Program-made: the position numbers and the translations under genes
Origin: Takashimella koratensis
Taxonomy: Eukaryota > Basidiomycota > Tremellomycetes > Trichosporonales > Tetragoniomycetaceae
Assembly: GCA_003116875.1 (NCBI GenBank)
Contig: BCKT01000003.1
Span: forward strand, 1,001,185 to 1,065,184
DNA length: 64,000 nucleotides
Direction: 5' to 3'
Notes under the pieces: generated by a model
What the model was told of the DNA's origin: nothing
Seen by the model: the letters and a program-made list of their open reading frames with translations, nothing else
Databases searched by the model: none
Shown: positions 11,281 to 23,700 of the stretch, one piece after another
Position numbering within the stretch: the first letter of the stretch is position 1
How the letters are laid out: each line of letters starts with the position of its first letter

Positions 11281-11859
11281 ATGATTCATCTCGCTCGACC
11301 CTTGGTTCACCGTGCACCTCAACACCTTCGATACCTTCGACTGTCCCCGCGCCCACTTTCACGCTCACGCTCATCCTCCACCTCTCCCTCCACCTCTGCC
11401 TCATCCTCCACCTCCTCCCCCTCCACCTCCCCCTCCCCCTCCCCACCGACAATCGACCGCGCCCTGCTTGTCCGCCTGCACGCCCTCGCCGCCCTGAACC
11501 CGCCTCCCCCCGGCTCAGCGGACGAGTCCGAGCTCATCTCTGGTCTCTCTGACCTCATCGGGCTCATGGATACCGTGAAAAATGTTGAGATCCTTGGGGT
11601 CGATGGTGTCGATGGACCGGAGAGGGAGAAGGTGGTTTCAGAGTTGTTGAGCGGATGGTCGGGACAAAGTACGATGGAGGGAAGTAATCAGAGAGTGGTG
11701 GGATCAAGGGAGGTAGGGGTAGGGTTAGGAGTAGGTGAATGGGTAGTCGATGGAAATCATGAGGTAGATCAAGGCGTTGAAGGGAACGGAAGAGAATTGC
11801 TCGAACACGCAACGAATAGAGTGGGCGACTATTATGGTTTCAAGACCCAACAACGGTGA
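11281..11859 (+). CDS. GatC-like mitochondrial glutamyl-tRNA(Gln) amidotransferase subunit C
   Basis: A single-exon frame of 192 residues. The N-terminus (MIHLARPLVHRAPQ, then Ser/Arg-rich) looks like a mitochondrial presequence. Residues about 65-110 carry a GatC-like helical segment (LVRLHALAALNPP, then SELISGLSDLIGLM and a VKNVEILGVDG turn). The C-terminus has ELLEHATNRVGDYYGF, resembling the family's conserved end where an ELL-NAP-type segment precedes a final hydrophobic motif. GatC helps assemble the GatCAB complex that converts Glu-tRNA(Gln) to Gln-tRNA(Gln). Similarity is weak, as is normal for this short, diverged subunit, so the name is provisional. No frame-preserving intron is needed. 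Confidence 0.55.
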   Translation: MIHLARPLVHRAPQHLRYLRLSPRPLSRSRSSSTSPSTSASSSTSSPSTSPSPSPPTIDRALLVRLHALAALNPPPPGSADESELISGLSDLIGLMDTVKNVEILGVDGVDGPEREKVVSELLSGWSGQSTMEGSNQRVVGSREVGVGLGVGEWVVDGNHEVDQGVEGNGRELLEHATNRVGDYYGFKTQQR

Positions 11860-12201
11860 TGGACACGAGCACACGAGCACACGGTCATACGAGCACATCA
11901 GCATTCGGGAACACGACCACGCGGGGGACATGACAATTCGGGGAAGGGCCACAGGAAACCAAAGTACATGGGATGAACCATATGTGCTACAAGGGGGTTG
12001 AAACAATAGCTAGACAAGAGAAGATTGAACGAAAGCCAAAATGGAAACGACGACTCAACGACGAGAGGGTGCGGAAACAAGGGTGTGTATATGTGAGAAA
12101 GCCGGAGAGAGAGGGAGGGACGACCTGATAAAGGCAACATTTGGCTGTCAGACAGCCACACGACTAAGGACAAGTGACGATGTCGATACCCATTACCCAA
12201 A
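11860..12201. other. Convergent 3' region
   Basis: This lies between the ends of the GatC-like gene and the Ivy1-like gene. It includes a short run of repeated GAGCACA/ACGAGCACA words near 11865-11900. No coding region recognised. Confidence 0.5.
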
Positions 12202-14755
12202 CTACGCGGTCACGCCGACTCCTCGGATCTCATCGGTGCCCATTAACGAGCTCCTCCCTTCGACTTCTTCCTCTCCGTTATCTCCAAAAACCCCTCCGCT
12301 TTCGCTCGCTCGATTCAAACTTGAACCCAACCCGGCGCCTACACTTGCGCTAAACCCGCTCCCTCCTCCCGACGCTTTCGACGCTTCATCGTCTCCATCT
12401 TTCGACGCTCCTTCTCTCTCATCAATCACACTCAACTCCCTCCTCGCTCTACTCCCAATTCCTTTCCCAATCGACCCACTGGCCGCTCCCGCACCCTCGG
12501 CGTCGAGCTCGGCCCACGCGTCGGTCTCTTCGATCGAACCCATCGCGGAGACGGCGGAACTCGAGGCTTCAGCTTTGGAAGGAGAGGTAATTGACGTTGT
12601 TGGGAAAGGAACTTTTTTGCTAGGTGATCCGGCTCGAGGCGTGGAGCCGTTAGACGAAGGGCGGGAGGTACGTGGGAGGTTGGGAGAAGGGGAATGAGGC
12701 GAATCGAGCATCCCCAGACTTTAGGCAAGGTATCAGCATAATCCAGATCACCAATGCAGGTTGAGATGTATAGATGATGTCGATAAGTTTGCTGTGGGAG
12801 GGGAAAAAGGAAAGAATAGTGCAGGATGGGCAAGACTCACGGTGAGAGAACACTGATGATTTGTCCTTCCTCCTTGGGCGGACCATATGCGTCAAACGGG
12901 TCCGGGATGGACATGACCAAGGGTTCAAGGACAGGATCACTCGCTTTTCCCGCAATCTTCTCGTAAAAATCGAGTTGGCTACGAATCACAAAAGCGACTT
13001 TTCCAAGGACCGTATCCCAAGTCTACATCAAGGGAGTTTGTCAGCCTGGACGATTTTGTAGTTTAGATGAAGAGGCAAGGCCGAAGAGAGAATGCCGACA
13101 GTCCGCTAGCGACTGACTCGCTCGATGAGGTAAACCTCCACTCACCTCGTCTTCCGAATCCAGCACTTCTTCGTGGTATCGAATCTTGATCGCGTCGAGC
13201 TCGTTGACTTGTCGTTGAAGAGCTGCAAGAGCGTCTCGGAACTGCTGCAGATCTGTTAATCATTAGCATGCGCATAGACCTTTTGGAACGTATCCCCCTC
13301 CTCTTCGACTACCACCACCCTCCTCGCTCGTCCTTCCTCCCACCCTTCCACCCTTCCACCCTTCCACCCTTCCACCCTTCCACCCTTCCACCCTTCCACC
13401 CTTCCACCCTTCCACCCTTCCACCCTTCCACCCTTCCACCCTTCCACCCTTCCACCCTTCCACCCTTCCACCCTTCCACCCTTCCACCCTTCCACCCTTC
13501 CACCCTTCCACCCTTCCACCCTTCCACCCTTTCCCCCTGTCCGCACCTTCTCACTCAATCCAACCAGCTTGACTCACCTCTCTTCCTCCTTCTCCCAATC
13601 TTGAGGTTCTCCGCCTCCGTCTTCCGAATCTTCGCACTCTGCTCATACAGTGCCTTCTCGTAACTCGCGAGTCGATCAGCCGTGACCAGCTTGTAGTGGT
13701 CGAGGGCTTCGAGGAGTGGGATCTCAAATTGGCGGTAGACGGTATCGGCGAGAATCTGTTCATGGTTGGAGATGAGGAATTGGAGACCTGCTCCACCGGC
13801 GAGAGCAGAGTTGGCGCCGTGGCATCCTTTTACCCTGTGCCCGACAAGTTGAGGATTGACGAAGAGAGAACAGAAATGAGGTCATCAGCAGAGTGGTTCA
13901 GAACGAGATGAAATGTCCGGACAAGAACACTCTTCTCTCATACAGATATTCTCCCCAATCCAACCTCTCTCCATTAGGCACGGTCCCAGCTTTGACACGT
14001 TCCCAGCACCGCATCTCCCGCTCAGACTCACCTCGAGCACGCCTCCATCGCCGACGCAAACGCCGCAGTCGCTGACGACATGGCGAGTAACGCGTTTCGG
14101 TACGCCTTGGCCGCGCCCATAAGCTGTGAGACGAAGTGGTCGATTTGCGAATAGCGGTTAAGGAAGAAGTTTCTTTGCATCAGCTCTTTGTTCAAGCAAA
14201 CCGAGACGGATAGTGAAGGCAGCCACGAAGGCAGCCACAGCGACAAAGGCAGGGACATTGACAAGAACGGTAGACGTCGCGTTGATGGAATCGAAACAAC
14301 ATCCAGCATCCGACTCAATTCAATTGAGTCTCAGAAGCGCGTCAAACCACAGACTGACCTCTTCAAAACACGCGATCGACTGTCGTAGATCTTTCCGAGA
14401 GATGAGCGTGTGCGCCTCGCCCAGATCGACCCTAGACCCTGTCGTGGTAGTTGAGAACTGTCCCAAGGAATCAGCATTGTCTCCCCCTTTTTTTTTTTTT
14501 GGTCCGTCTAGAGTTGTCTATGGTAGGTGACGTGGGTAGGTGAACTGTCGCCACTTGTTCGTGGTCGTGGTATGCCGGTCAAACGTGTCTTTGTTTTCCT
14601 TTTGGTAGGTTTGGGCTCTTGGATTTTGGGTTTGAGGGAGGAGAGAGGAAGGGACGTACAGTGGGGGAAGGAGGTCGAGCCCCCGTCCATGAAGAGGGCA
14701 TGACGCTGCTCTGACTCGTTATAGAGTCGAGCCGTTGCCGTGTGGGGTCCGGCAT
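12202..14755 (-). CDS. Ivy1-like BAR/I-BAR coiled-coil protein
   Basis: Likely exons: 14755-14660, 14457-14359, 14123-14032, 13834-13578, 13252-13146, 13022-12841, 12718-12202; about 449 residues. The N-terminus is Ser/Pro-rich. Exon 2 has GEAHTLISRKDLRQS. A long helical region follows with KAYRNALLAMSSA, FASAMEACSR, KGCHGANSALAGGAGLQ and LISNHEQILAD. It then continues as charged coiled coil to SQLDFYEKIAG. This matches the helical core of fungal Ivy1-type phospholipid-binding proteins at the vacuole, by pattern only. The Ser/Gly-rich tail is probably disordered. Exon 3 could begin further upstream (open frame to about 14318); 14123 gives the cleanest acceptor and family fit. The intron between exons 4 and 5 is 325 nt and holds a minisatellite. 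Confidence 0.6.
13342..13530. repeat. 8-bp minisatellite ACCCTTCC, about 23 copies, inside an intron
   Basis: A near-perfect array of ACCCTTCC (GGAAGGGT on the coding strand) fills most of the intron 13577-13253 of the Ivy1-like gene. Because 8 bp times 3 is 24, all frames stay open and spell VEGWKGGR-type repeats. These are not proteins: the flanking donor (GTGAGT) and acceptor (AACAG) and the flanking protein motifs place the array in an intron. Confidence 0.93.
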
Positions 14756-15628
14756 GGTAGCCGTAGTGAGGATAAAGGTGGTGTTGACAGCGAAAGAGAT
14801 ACGAGTGGCCAAAGCCGAGTATTCAACGCAGTCCCGCGTAGCAACCGCGCATCAAGTAATGACGTGGGTAAATGATTCTGCCCAGGGATACTAGTGATAA
14901 CGCTGCCTCCGCCTCCTACTCGAGTACATAAGTTTTTCGAGACTCGACTTGTTCTTGTTCTTTGAACAAATTCATACGTGTGAGTCAAGCCCCAAACTAC
15001 CAGCTACCAACTACCAAAGGCCATGTCCTACCCTCTCCCATCCCCTCTACCCTCCCCCGCATCCTCACGGACCACCCAACCCACCTCGAGCACCTCACTG
15101 ACACCTCACAGGGACACAAAAGTTCGACTCCCTGCCTTACTCCCGATGGAGGGTTTCGCGTTCCCGTCCCCAATACCGATCTAGTCTTGCCTGTGTGATA
15201 ACCAAACTGCGCCAGGGCACTCTTCTCTTCATCTCCTTGGAGACCACCTCCCCGTTGATCGCCGACGAGGTGCCCGTTCCTCGTAAGAGGAACAGCGGCG
15301 CGACGACTCGGTGAATCAGGATAGGTGGGGGAAGAGTGTCGGTGGACTGACATTTCCAAACCTAGACGAAAGTCTTGATTTTGTATATTTAGCTGTAAGG
15401 GGTTTCTTACCCGATGATGAGCTGTACGAATGGTGTGTTTGAAACGCGATGCATGGGGTATGAATGGCTCAAGTCCAATGTTCTTTCTGCCTTTGATTCT
15501 TTTTTTCGTTGGTGTGGGTATCGAGGAAAGACGTAAAGTCGTATACTGATGTCCTCTAGCTCTATGCCGTTTGCTCCCCTATCACCCTATGTATCTGAGA
15601 GGATGCACGACCGAAGCCACACTCGCGC
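14756..15628. other. Intergenic: Ivy1-like promoter and ERG4 3' flank
   Basis: Both neighbours are on the reverse strand. No coding region recognised. The stretch near 15400-15550 is AT-richer and fits the ERG4 3' UTR. Confidence 0.5.
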
Positions 15629-17269
15629 TTAGTAGATACCAGGGATGAACCTGTACTTGACAATCTTGCAGTAGGCGACCCAGTCGTCACCGTACTTGCG
15701 CTCGCATTTCTCAAAGTCGCGCCCACACCGGTGGGTGAGAACAGCGAGGAAGAAGATTGGGTAGAACAAGGTGATGGGGGTGTTGAAGCCTGCCGAGAGA
15801 CCCCAAGTGAGGGCCTGAGTCCAGTCGGCCGTGTAGTTGATCTTGCGAGCGTATCGCCACCAGCCCGAGACGAGGAGCTTGTTGCCGTGCTTGGTTTGGA
15901 TGAACTCAGGGTCCTTGAGCTCGGCCCAGGGGAGTTGGGGGAAAGCATTACGTGGCTTGTACTCGCCCTGCTGCTGCATCTTGAAGACGGATTTTTGCGA
16001 CATGGAGCAGTCGAAGATGTAGTAGCAGGTGAGGAGAGTGATGAGCATCGCCGCCTGGCCCCAGATTGGGAACTCGTACGTCGCCGCGGGTGCTCGGACC
16101 ATGTAGATGACCGGGTAGCAGTAGGTGAAGGGGCTAGTACGGGTCAGCCAAGTGTCAAGTGGGACAGAGTTCATTGCACTCACACTCCAGCCATGTTCCA
16201 GAAGATGAGCATCCATCCAAACTTCTCGTGGAACATGTCCCACGTTTGCGGGATCATCTGCTCTCCCTTGGCGCAAGCGTTCATGTAGAGGCCCGTAGCG
16301 AGTAGCATGTGGAACATGTTGTAGGTGACGCGGCCAAGCTCCTCGTACTGCTTGACGGCACCAGAGAGGGCGAGGAGGAAAAGAAGGACCCAGGGGACAC
16401 GGACCTCGGCGAACATCTTGAGGTCGATCGAGCCGATACGAGGGTTGAGTGATACGCCCATGAAGTGGTCGTACACTGGGATACCCGACATACGGAGAGG
16501 CTTACCACCGTAGTGGAAGACACGGGCGCAGACGTCGATCGTAATGGAGATGATGAACGAGGTGATGATAGCGACCGTCATGAGGGAGCCAAAGTTTTCA
16601 ATGATCCAGGGGAGTCGGAAGACGTTGGTGTAGTGGAGAGTGAAAGCAAGGATGAGGGTCGCATACCACGAGAGAAGGGCGTTGCAGTTGTAAGGCAAAG
16701 TCTCGTAGTTGAGGGAAGGGACCGGGAGGCCGTTTTGCCAGAGACCGGGCATGAACGCGGCAAAGAGGAGCTGGACAAAGCCGAGCCCGAGGTAGGTGGA
16801 GATTGCGAAACGAGTCGGGTAGGCGCCCTGGGTGAAGAGGTCAGGAGGGGTTATAGTGGTAAAGGGGAGAGGTAGCTTACATCGAGGACGTGCGCCCACA
16901 TGCGGTGGAAGAAGGGGACAATGTCGTCGACCGAGGTTGGGTGGGCAAACCTGCCCTCGTAGTACCAGAGGCAGATCCAGAGGTAGTCTGTGGGTTGGAG
17001 GTTAGTGACTAAGACGAGGAAGAGAGACCTCCAGTCTACTTACACATGAGGATGGGGAATCCGACCATCATGGCAGTCACACCGATTGGCCCTCCAAACT
17101 CATACGACTGATGCTCGTCGAGTTTCTTGTCCATCGCCTGACCGTGGGCGGTCGGGACGCCGTTGACGAGAACGGCATGGGAGGCGCCGGTTTTGACGGT
17201 CTCTGAAGGGGTGAGGTTGTTGTTGGACTTGCGTTTCCGCAAGTTGCTCGCGGGGCCGTCTGAGGGCAT
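15629..17269 (-). CDS. ERG4: C-24(28) sterol reductase ERG4
   Basis: This ER membrane enzyme carries out the last step of ergosterol synthesis, NADPH-dependent reduction of the C-24(28) double bond. Four exons: 17269-17044, 16987-16881, 16827-16184, 16133-15629; 493 residues. After a polar N-terminus it has the family signature YEFGGPIGVTAMM (about residues 56-68), multiple helices, and YDHFMGVSLNPRIGSIDLKMF (C-terminal catalytic half, split by an intron at NMAG/VPFTYC). The end carries CGRDFEKCERKYGDDW and a final IPGIY, typical of the Erg4/Erg24 family C-terminus. The NMAGVPFTYCYP segment and overall length favour Erg4 over Erg24. It is divergent from RIB1. Confidence 0.92.
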
Positions 17270-18007
17270 GGCGGAAGGGTGGGGTTCGGAGGGGAGAGGG
17301 GCAAGGGGGGGAGGGGGGGAGGTGGATGGAAGTGGAAGAATGTTGTTGTTGGCGTCGGTCGCGTCGGGCTCGGAGTTTGAACAAAGCTACATACGTCGGT
17401 CGGCCTCAATCATCGAACGATGCGGCAGCCCGAGCGTCAACAACGGGACTGAGCACAACAATGACGTGTGGTTTGGGTACACCTCGGGCAGACTGGTGCT
17501 TATCACTCTCCCATTGAGTTACCGCGGATGGTTTGGCTGCGCAAAGGGGAGGCCCGAATAAGATAAGACCCCTCTCCTTTTCTCCGCCCCGGCCGAAGTA
17601 CCGCCCTTTGGTGAACTCAGGGACCCCCCCTGTGGATGTTTACCAATCCGTCCCAGGGATTACACAGGGGATTACAAACCATTAGCATGCCATTAGCCTC
17701 CGTGATTACCCCTGCGTGGGGTGTATTAGTCATCGGGGATCAAGGAGAAGGAGACTGACTGACTGGCCGACCGGCTTTGTTCTCGGCGGTCCTGGTGGTT
17801 TTTTCTCGCCAGGGACCTTGCTATGAATACGACGCCATCGCCATCGCACCACCACCCCCAACGACCTCTCATCTGTCCAATCTACCCACACCACTCTCCA
17901 CCTCGACCCTGCCCCTCTCATCCCTGCTGGTCTTCATCTCATCCCAGTCTCAGTCACAGCCACATTACCACCTCCCACCTCCCACCCCCCACCACCCACC
18001 ACCCACC
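17270..18007. other. Divergent promoter ERG4 / RIB1
   Basis: A 738-nt gap. The RIB1 side ends in a CCACC/CACCTCCCACC-rich leader directly before the ATG, and the ERG4 side has a CCCCTCCC-type leader on the reverse strand. No gene seen. Confidence 0.5.
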
Positions 18008-20120
18008 ATGCCCGCCATCCTCCCTGCCCGAGCCTCCCACCCTTCCCCCGTCTCCCAGGCCGACCTCGACGTTCTCGCCCTCCTCACCTCTGACTCCTCC
18101 TCTCTCGGTCCTGTCCCAAGACAACAGACATCATCCTCGAGCCCACCACAGCAATATCAGCAACCTACTTCCCCACAGTCACGGAAGAAACCCCTGCCTC
18201 GTAGAGATTCACACATCGATGCGCTGCTGATCTCGGCAGTCTTGGCGGGTTCCGGCCCGGTCACAAGACACCACTTTGGTCATGGTGAAGGTGAATGAAT
18301 TACTGAGGGCCTATTTCCGCTTTGATATCTAGCAAACCTCGGAGAGAGTTACACTATGAACCATCTTCCCCTCTTCATTACTGTCAAGAGAATGCAGCTG
18401 ACTGATACAGCTCGTCCAGGTGCCTACGCCCTCTGCGACCAGTCGCGGCCTTCTTCGCCGGCTCGCGAGCCGCTCCCTTCCAAGGTCGTCATGCGTAGCT
18501 TGCAGGCTCCTCGGAGCGTGCGCCTCCAGGCTGAGAAAGAGGCCGCCGAGCAATCTCATCCCTCCGAGCACGAAGCGGCCGGATCTCGTCCGCTTCCGGC
18601 TACCCAACCCGCAACCTCACCTATCGCTATTCCTGGCGCCTCGTCCTCGTCCATCCCCAACGGAACCGGCGCCCACTCCCTCAATGCAACCTCTCCGTCT
18701 GCGATCTCCCCACTCTCTTCCTCTCTGAGCTCGCCCAAGCCTCGGCGGAAAATGTCGATCGACCCGGGACCCGTCTCTCAAGTCCTCCAACTCGCCTCTC
18801 CTGGCTCTGCCAACTTCTTCAGTAACCCTTCCCTCGCGTCCACCTCTGCCTTAGCAGCCCCACGCCTCAACCCGCTTCCCTCCGGCCGACCGCAGGTCCG
18901 ATGCATGGCACGTACCCGTATTCCGACCCCACACGGTGAACTCTTCTTACATCTGTACCACAACTCGCAAGACAACAAAGAACACTTGGCGATCGTGATC
19001 GACCCGATCCAATTGACGCCCGAGGCCCGCGCGCGTGCACCGCGGGGACGAAAAGAGATTCGTAGTCGGAGTTTGGATGAGAAATGGCGGGACGGCGAAA
19101 CGGATATGGAGCGCGTCGTGCGAGGCGCCTACGTCGGTAGGCTCGTCGCTGGCACTGAGGGCGTAGCGAGCACTCCACGCCCGGCGGCCGGTGAGGCCAT
19201 TGACGAAGAGGAAGAGCTCGGAGAAGGCGACGAAGCAGCGGATATCCTCCCACTTGTCCGGATTCACTCGGAATGCTTTACGGGCGAGACGATCGGTTCG
19301 ATGCGGTGCGACTGCGGCGAGCAGCTCGATGAGGCTTTACGGCTCATCGGGCAGTCTCAGCGGCTCCCTTTGAAACCCTCCTCTTCCGTACCCGACGCTT
19401 CCCTCCCTACACCTGCCGACTCGCGCGCGCCCTCCCCGACCGCCGCAGACCTCGCAGCAGCTACCGCACTTGCCTCGCAGCCGCTCCTCCCCGGCCGCGG
19501 CGTCGTCATCTACATGCGTCAAGAAGGCCGCGGTATCGGTCTGCTCGAGAAGATCCGAGCGTACAACCTCCAGGACCTAGGACACGATACTGTGACTGCC
19601 AATCTGATGCTTGGACACGGTGCGGACGAACGGACGTACTCTGTCGCGGCGGAGATCCTGCGCGACCTGGGCTTGGCAGGCGACGAGCAGCTCGGGCGGG
19701 GCGGGATCAGGCTGTTGACCAATAACCCGGAAAAGGTGCAGGGCCTGTCAGCGGAGGGTATCAGGATCTCAGAACGCGTAGGCATGGTTCCGCGCGACTG
19801 GCAGTGTCGACACGCGTCGCCTCGACCAAAGTTGGCGACCCTGGAGAGAGAGGATGAGGACCAGGCGGCAGTAGATGATGATAAAGAGTTTGATGAATGG
19901 AGGACGAGGAGAGCGGGCGTCGGTCTCATCGGTGCAGGAGCAGCAAGAGGGCCAGAGTTGGAAAAGTACCTACGGACAAAAGTCGAGCGTATGGGGCATA
20001 GTGAGTGTCCTTGGTCCTTTCTTCGTACCTCCTTTCCTTTCCGTTGTTCTGCGAGAAGCATTCCCGTACAGTAGCTGACAGTGTGTGCTCGCAGTGATCG
20101 ACATCCCCAACAAGCTGTGA
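18008..20120 (+). CDS. RIB1: GTP cyclohydrolase II (riboflavin synthesis, first step)
   Basis: It converts GTP to a diaminopyrimidine ribosyl phosphate plus formate and pyrophosphate. Three exons: 18008-18284, 18411-20000, 20095-20120; 630 residues. The first 260 or so residues are a Ser/Pro/Ala-rich extension. The catalytic domain has the zinc-site segment [17 protein letters not shown] (about 375-395), [17 protein letters not shown] (about 454-470), [14 protein letters not shown] and LLTNNPEKV (about 529). A low-complexity insert of about 55 residues (rich in Ser, Pro, Ala) separates the zinc site from GRGVV, which most family members lack or have much shorter. The final exon adds only MIDIPNKL and the stop. 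Catalytic motifs are complete, so the enzyme should be active. Confidence 0.93.
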
Positions 20121-20714
20121 CCTGAGTAGAGAATATAGTCCGCGTCCATGACTCGCAACTCGCAACGCTGAAGAACATATCTTGTAACTGTCTGTATCCA
20201 CCAACTCATATCCCATCCCACATCATACACCTCACCCCGTTATCTCACCGTTAACAGTCGTCGATGTGAACTTGGCCTGCGCTTCGGACCTAAGGAGATA
20301 ACACTGGGTGCTGGTGTGCATTGAATGCTCGAGTCTGTTCTTTGGATCGCCTGTTTGACATAGTAGTGTATCAAAAGGATGCAGTAATTGAAATGTCTGT
20401 CACTTTGAGATAGACGAGGATGCTCGGTGAATCGGTGCTTGCCGCAGGTGCCACATGGTGTCATGGTGGGTTCCAGTCCGAGGTTGAGAGGTTACCCTTT
20501 GGGCGCGTGCCCCTCGTTCGTCACACCATTTACCACTCCATAACCCACCCACCACAACATCCTCGCCCATCGCACCACAACAACACCCTCAACTCACAAT
20601 CACCTGCACACCGCCTTGCCTTAGCTCGCAGGGACAGTATCCTGTATCACACCGCTTCAAATTCTGGGTAAAGGATCGCCGCGGCCCCCGTTCGATGCCT
20701 AGTCTTCCCTCACC
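20121..20714. other. Intergenic, RIB1 3' flank and promoter of the MIL1-like gene
   Basis: It holds an AC-rich leader (CCACCACAACATCC-type, 20550-20600) and no recognisable gene. Confidence 0.5.
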
Positions 20715-23700
20715 ATGATCCCATCTCCACGTCGGGCCGTCTCTCAACCGGCGCCTACATCCGCATGGGCCGACCTCGACGATGACGACGGGTGGCAAGG
20801 TGAGTCTGGGTCATTCTAATCTCCCCTTTCCACCTTCCATCAGCCTAACCTACCCCTCGCTGACCCACCGCAGATATGCCGGTCATTCGGTCAGACGATG
20901 CCGCGCTCGGTCTGGACGACGAGGACCAGAAGAAATACCATTATCGCCCTCCTGCTCGACTCGACCCAGGCGAGTCCGGACCCACCGCCAACGCGACGGG
21001 TGTGCACCTCGAGGTCGACGCGGATACCCTCGCCACCGATTCGTGGAGAGAGAAGCTCGATCAAGACGAGAGCGACTACACGCGTCTCCGGCTAGACGAG
21101 GACGAAGAGTCGGAAGCGGTCCACATGCGCACGCGGTACCTCTTCGACGAAGATAAAGCGATGACGCCACTGAGTCAGATGCAAGCGACAAAAGAGCTGT
21201 TGACGGAGGGCCAGAGGATCGCGTACGTCGGGCTGTGTTATCTGATCGCCAGGCGGATGGTCCGGGATACAGCAAGGGGTTGGGAAGGGGTCAAATTGAA
21301 GGGCAAGCAAAAAGAGCTACCGGCGAAAGAGAGCGCAACGATCTGGATGATGAAGATCATGGCGAGGTTGTACCAGCACATGGAGCTGGAACGTGATGGT
21401 GAGTTTGAACCCATTCTCCCTTGGTTCCAAGCTGACGGGTTGTAGAACAACGCATGATCGAGTCGCTCGGGGAGCACGGCGTCGATCCATCCGATCTGGT
21501 ACCCGCTCTCATGACCACTCACACAGTCAAGAACCCCGAATTTGACCCAGAGGCAAAGCGGCAAGCGGATATTGCGGCAGCGAAAGCGATCGAGGCAGGT
21601 TACGGGTCTGATACCGAGACAGAGCGAGAAGGCGAGGCTCCGCCGCCATACCAGGCGGAAGAGGAGGGATCGTCATCAAAGCCTCCAAATCCATTTGGAG
21701 ACGACGAAGAGGAGCAAGGAGAAGGCAAGGAGGAAAATGTAGAGTTGTCACCGCGATCTGCTCCCCAACGGGTGCCCTCGCTCAGCGTCACCGATGAGGA
21801 CGACGGTGATATTGGATCAGCCCTTGCTACCCCTCTACCAGAGAGACCGATCGCCGAGGACGCACCGGAACAGGAGGATATCGAGGCAGGGGAGAAAACG
21901 CCAAAGATGAACGCGACAACGTTGCCAGAGGAAGGTGGGCTTCAAGAAAATGTGCCCATGCCATCGCTCCCAGGCGTATCTACATCTCTTACAAACGCCG
22001 ACGAGACGGTCACCCTGGATATCCGGTGGACTGTGGTACGTCTGTATGTTGTTACCTTGCTAACAACAGCTGTGCGATCTCTTCCTCGTGCTCATTGCCG
22101 ACTCGGTATACGACTCTCGATCGCGAGCTTTCCTAGAACGAGCATCCACAGCTCTCGGCTTCGGCTTCCTCGACGTCGTCCGATTTGAGAACCGAGTGAC
22201 CGACGCGCTCGAGATCCAGGAAGGCGTGGGACAGCTACAGCAGGACGAATTGATCGAGGGGAGGAAGAAGAGTGCGCAGAAGAAGCGATACGCTATGATG
22301 GGTCTTGCAGCGGTTGGTGGTGGTCTCGTTATCGGTCTGTCCGCGGGACTGCTTGCGCCGATCATTGGTGCTGGTCTGGGTGCGGCATTCGCGACGTTTG
22401 GGATCGGCGGTACGACGACGTTCTTGGCAGGAGCAGGTGGAGCGGCGGTTATCACAACAGGAGGTGTCATTACAGGCTCAAGTATCGCGACAAAGGGTAT
22501 GGCACGACGAACGCGTGAAGTGCGGACATTCGAGTTCAAGCCACTTCACAATAACAAGCGTGTCAGCTGCTACATTACCGTTGGAGGGTGAGTCGTTTTG
22601 CGGTGTTCAAGTGAATCATGCTTACTGGTTCAGATTCATGGCGAGTAAAGTCGACGATGTGCGACTACCTTTCTCCGTTCTGGACGCGATCGTGGGCGAC
22701 GTCTTCTCTGTCCTGTGGGAACCGGAGATGATGGCTGAGATGGGGAACGCGCTCAAGATCTTGACGAGTGAAGTGTTGACCCAAGTCGGGCAACAGATTC
22801 TTCAAATGACCATTATGACGACATTGATGAGTGCGCTTCAGTGGCCCTTGATCCTCACCAAGCTCGGATACCTGATCGATAACCCTTGGTCCAATGCGCT
22901 CGACAGAGCACGCGCGGCCGGTCTCGTCCTCGCCGATGTCCTGCTGCAGCGACACGCAGGTGTTCGACCGACATCCTTGATCGGCTACTCGCTCGGCGCA
23001 CGAGTTATCTTCTACGCGCTCGTCGAGCTGGCCAAACACAAGGCGTACGGGATCGTCCAGGATGTCTACCTGTTTGGCGCGACGGTTACCGCTTCGCGTC
23101 AGACTTGGCTCGACGCTCGGAGCGTCGTCGGTGGCAAACTTATCAACGGGTTCGCGACCAATGACTGGATGCTCGGCTACCTTTTCCGCGCGACTTCGGG
23201 TGGTCTCAACACTGTCGCCGGGCTGAGACCGATCGACACCGTCCCGGGAGTCGACAATGTCGAGATCACCGACCTGATCACGGGTCACATGAGCTACCGA
23301 TCATGTATGCCTCAGCTCCTCGCACATGTCGGCCTCCCAGTTACGGCTGAGTTCTTTGACGAGCCCGAGGACCCCGAGATCGATATGAGCATCCAGGAGC
23401 GCACGATCGTCAATGAGGCCGAGGAAGAGGCGAAGCGGAATAAAAAGAAGATTCTGGGTATCTTCCCATCGCGGAAATCGGGGTCTCGGTCAGCGTCGGG
23501 TACTGCGACGCCTAATCCTGACCCAGAGAGGAAAATGTCCGCGGGGTCGGCGGTGGAGGTGAAGGCTGGTAACGAAGAGTACGACGACGATGATGACGAC
23601 CTCCCTCCTCGAGAAGAAGCAGACCTCGGCGCGATGCCGACCGCGAGCGAATCGACAGACTCGGTCAATGTAGAAGAGGCGCAGCTCAAGGCGATCCCCA

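Noticed and set aside
13256..13663. Several open frames on both strands encoding VEGWKGGR or FHPSTLPP repeats
   Set aside because: They come from the 8-bp minisatellite, whose unit keeps all frames open. Splice sites and flanking exon motifs place it inside an intron.
15629..17269. Alternative call ERG24 (C-14 reductase)
   Set aside because: The start signature and PFTYCYP segment, plus length, fit ERG4 better; the two families are related, so a tree would be the final test.
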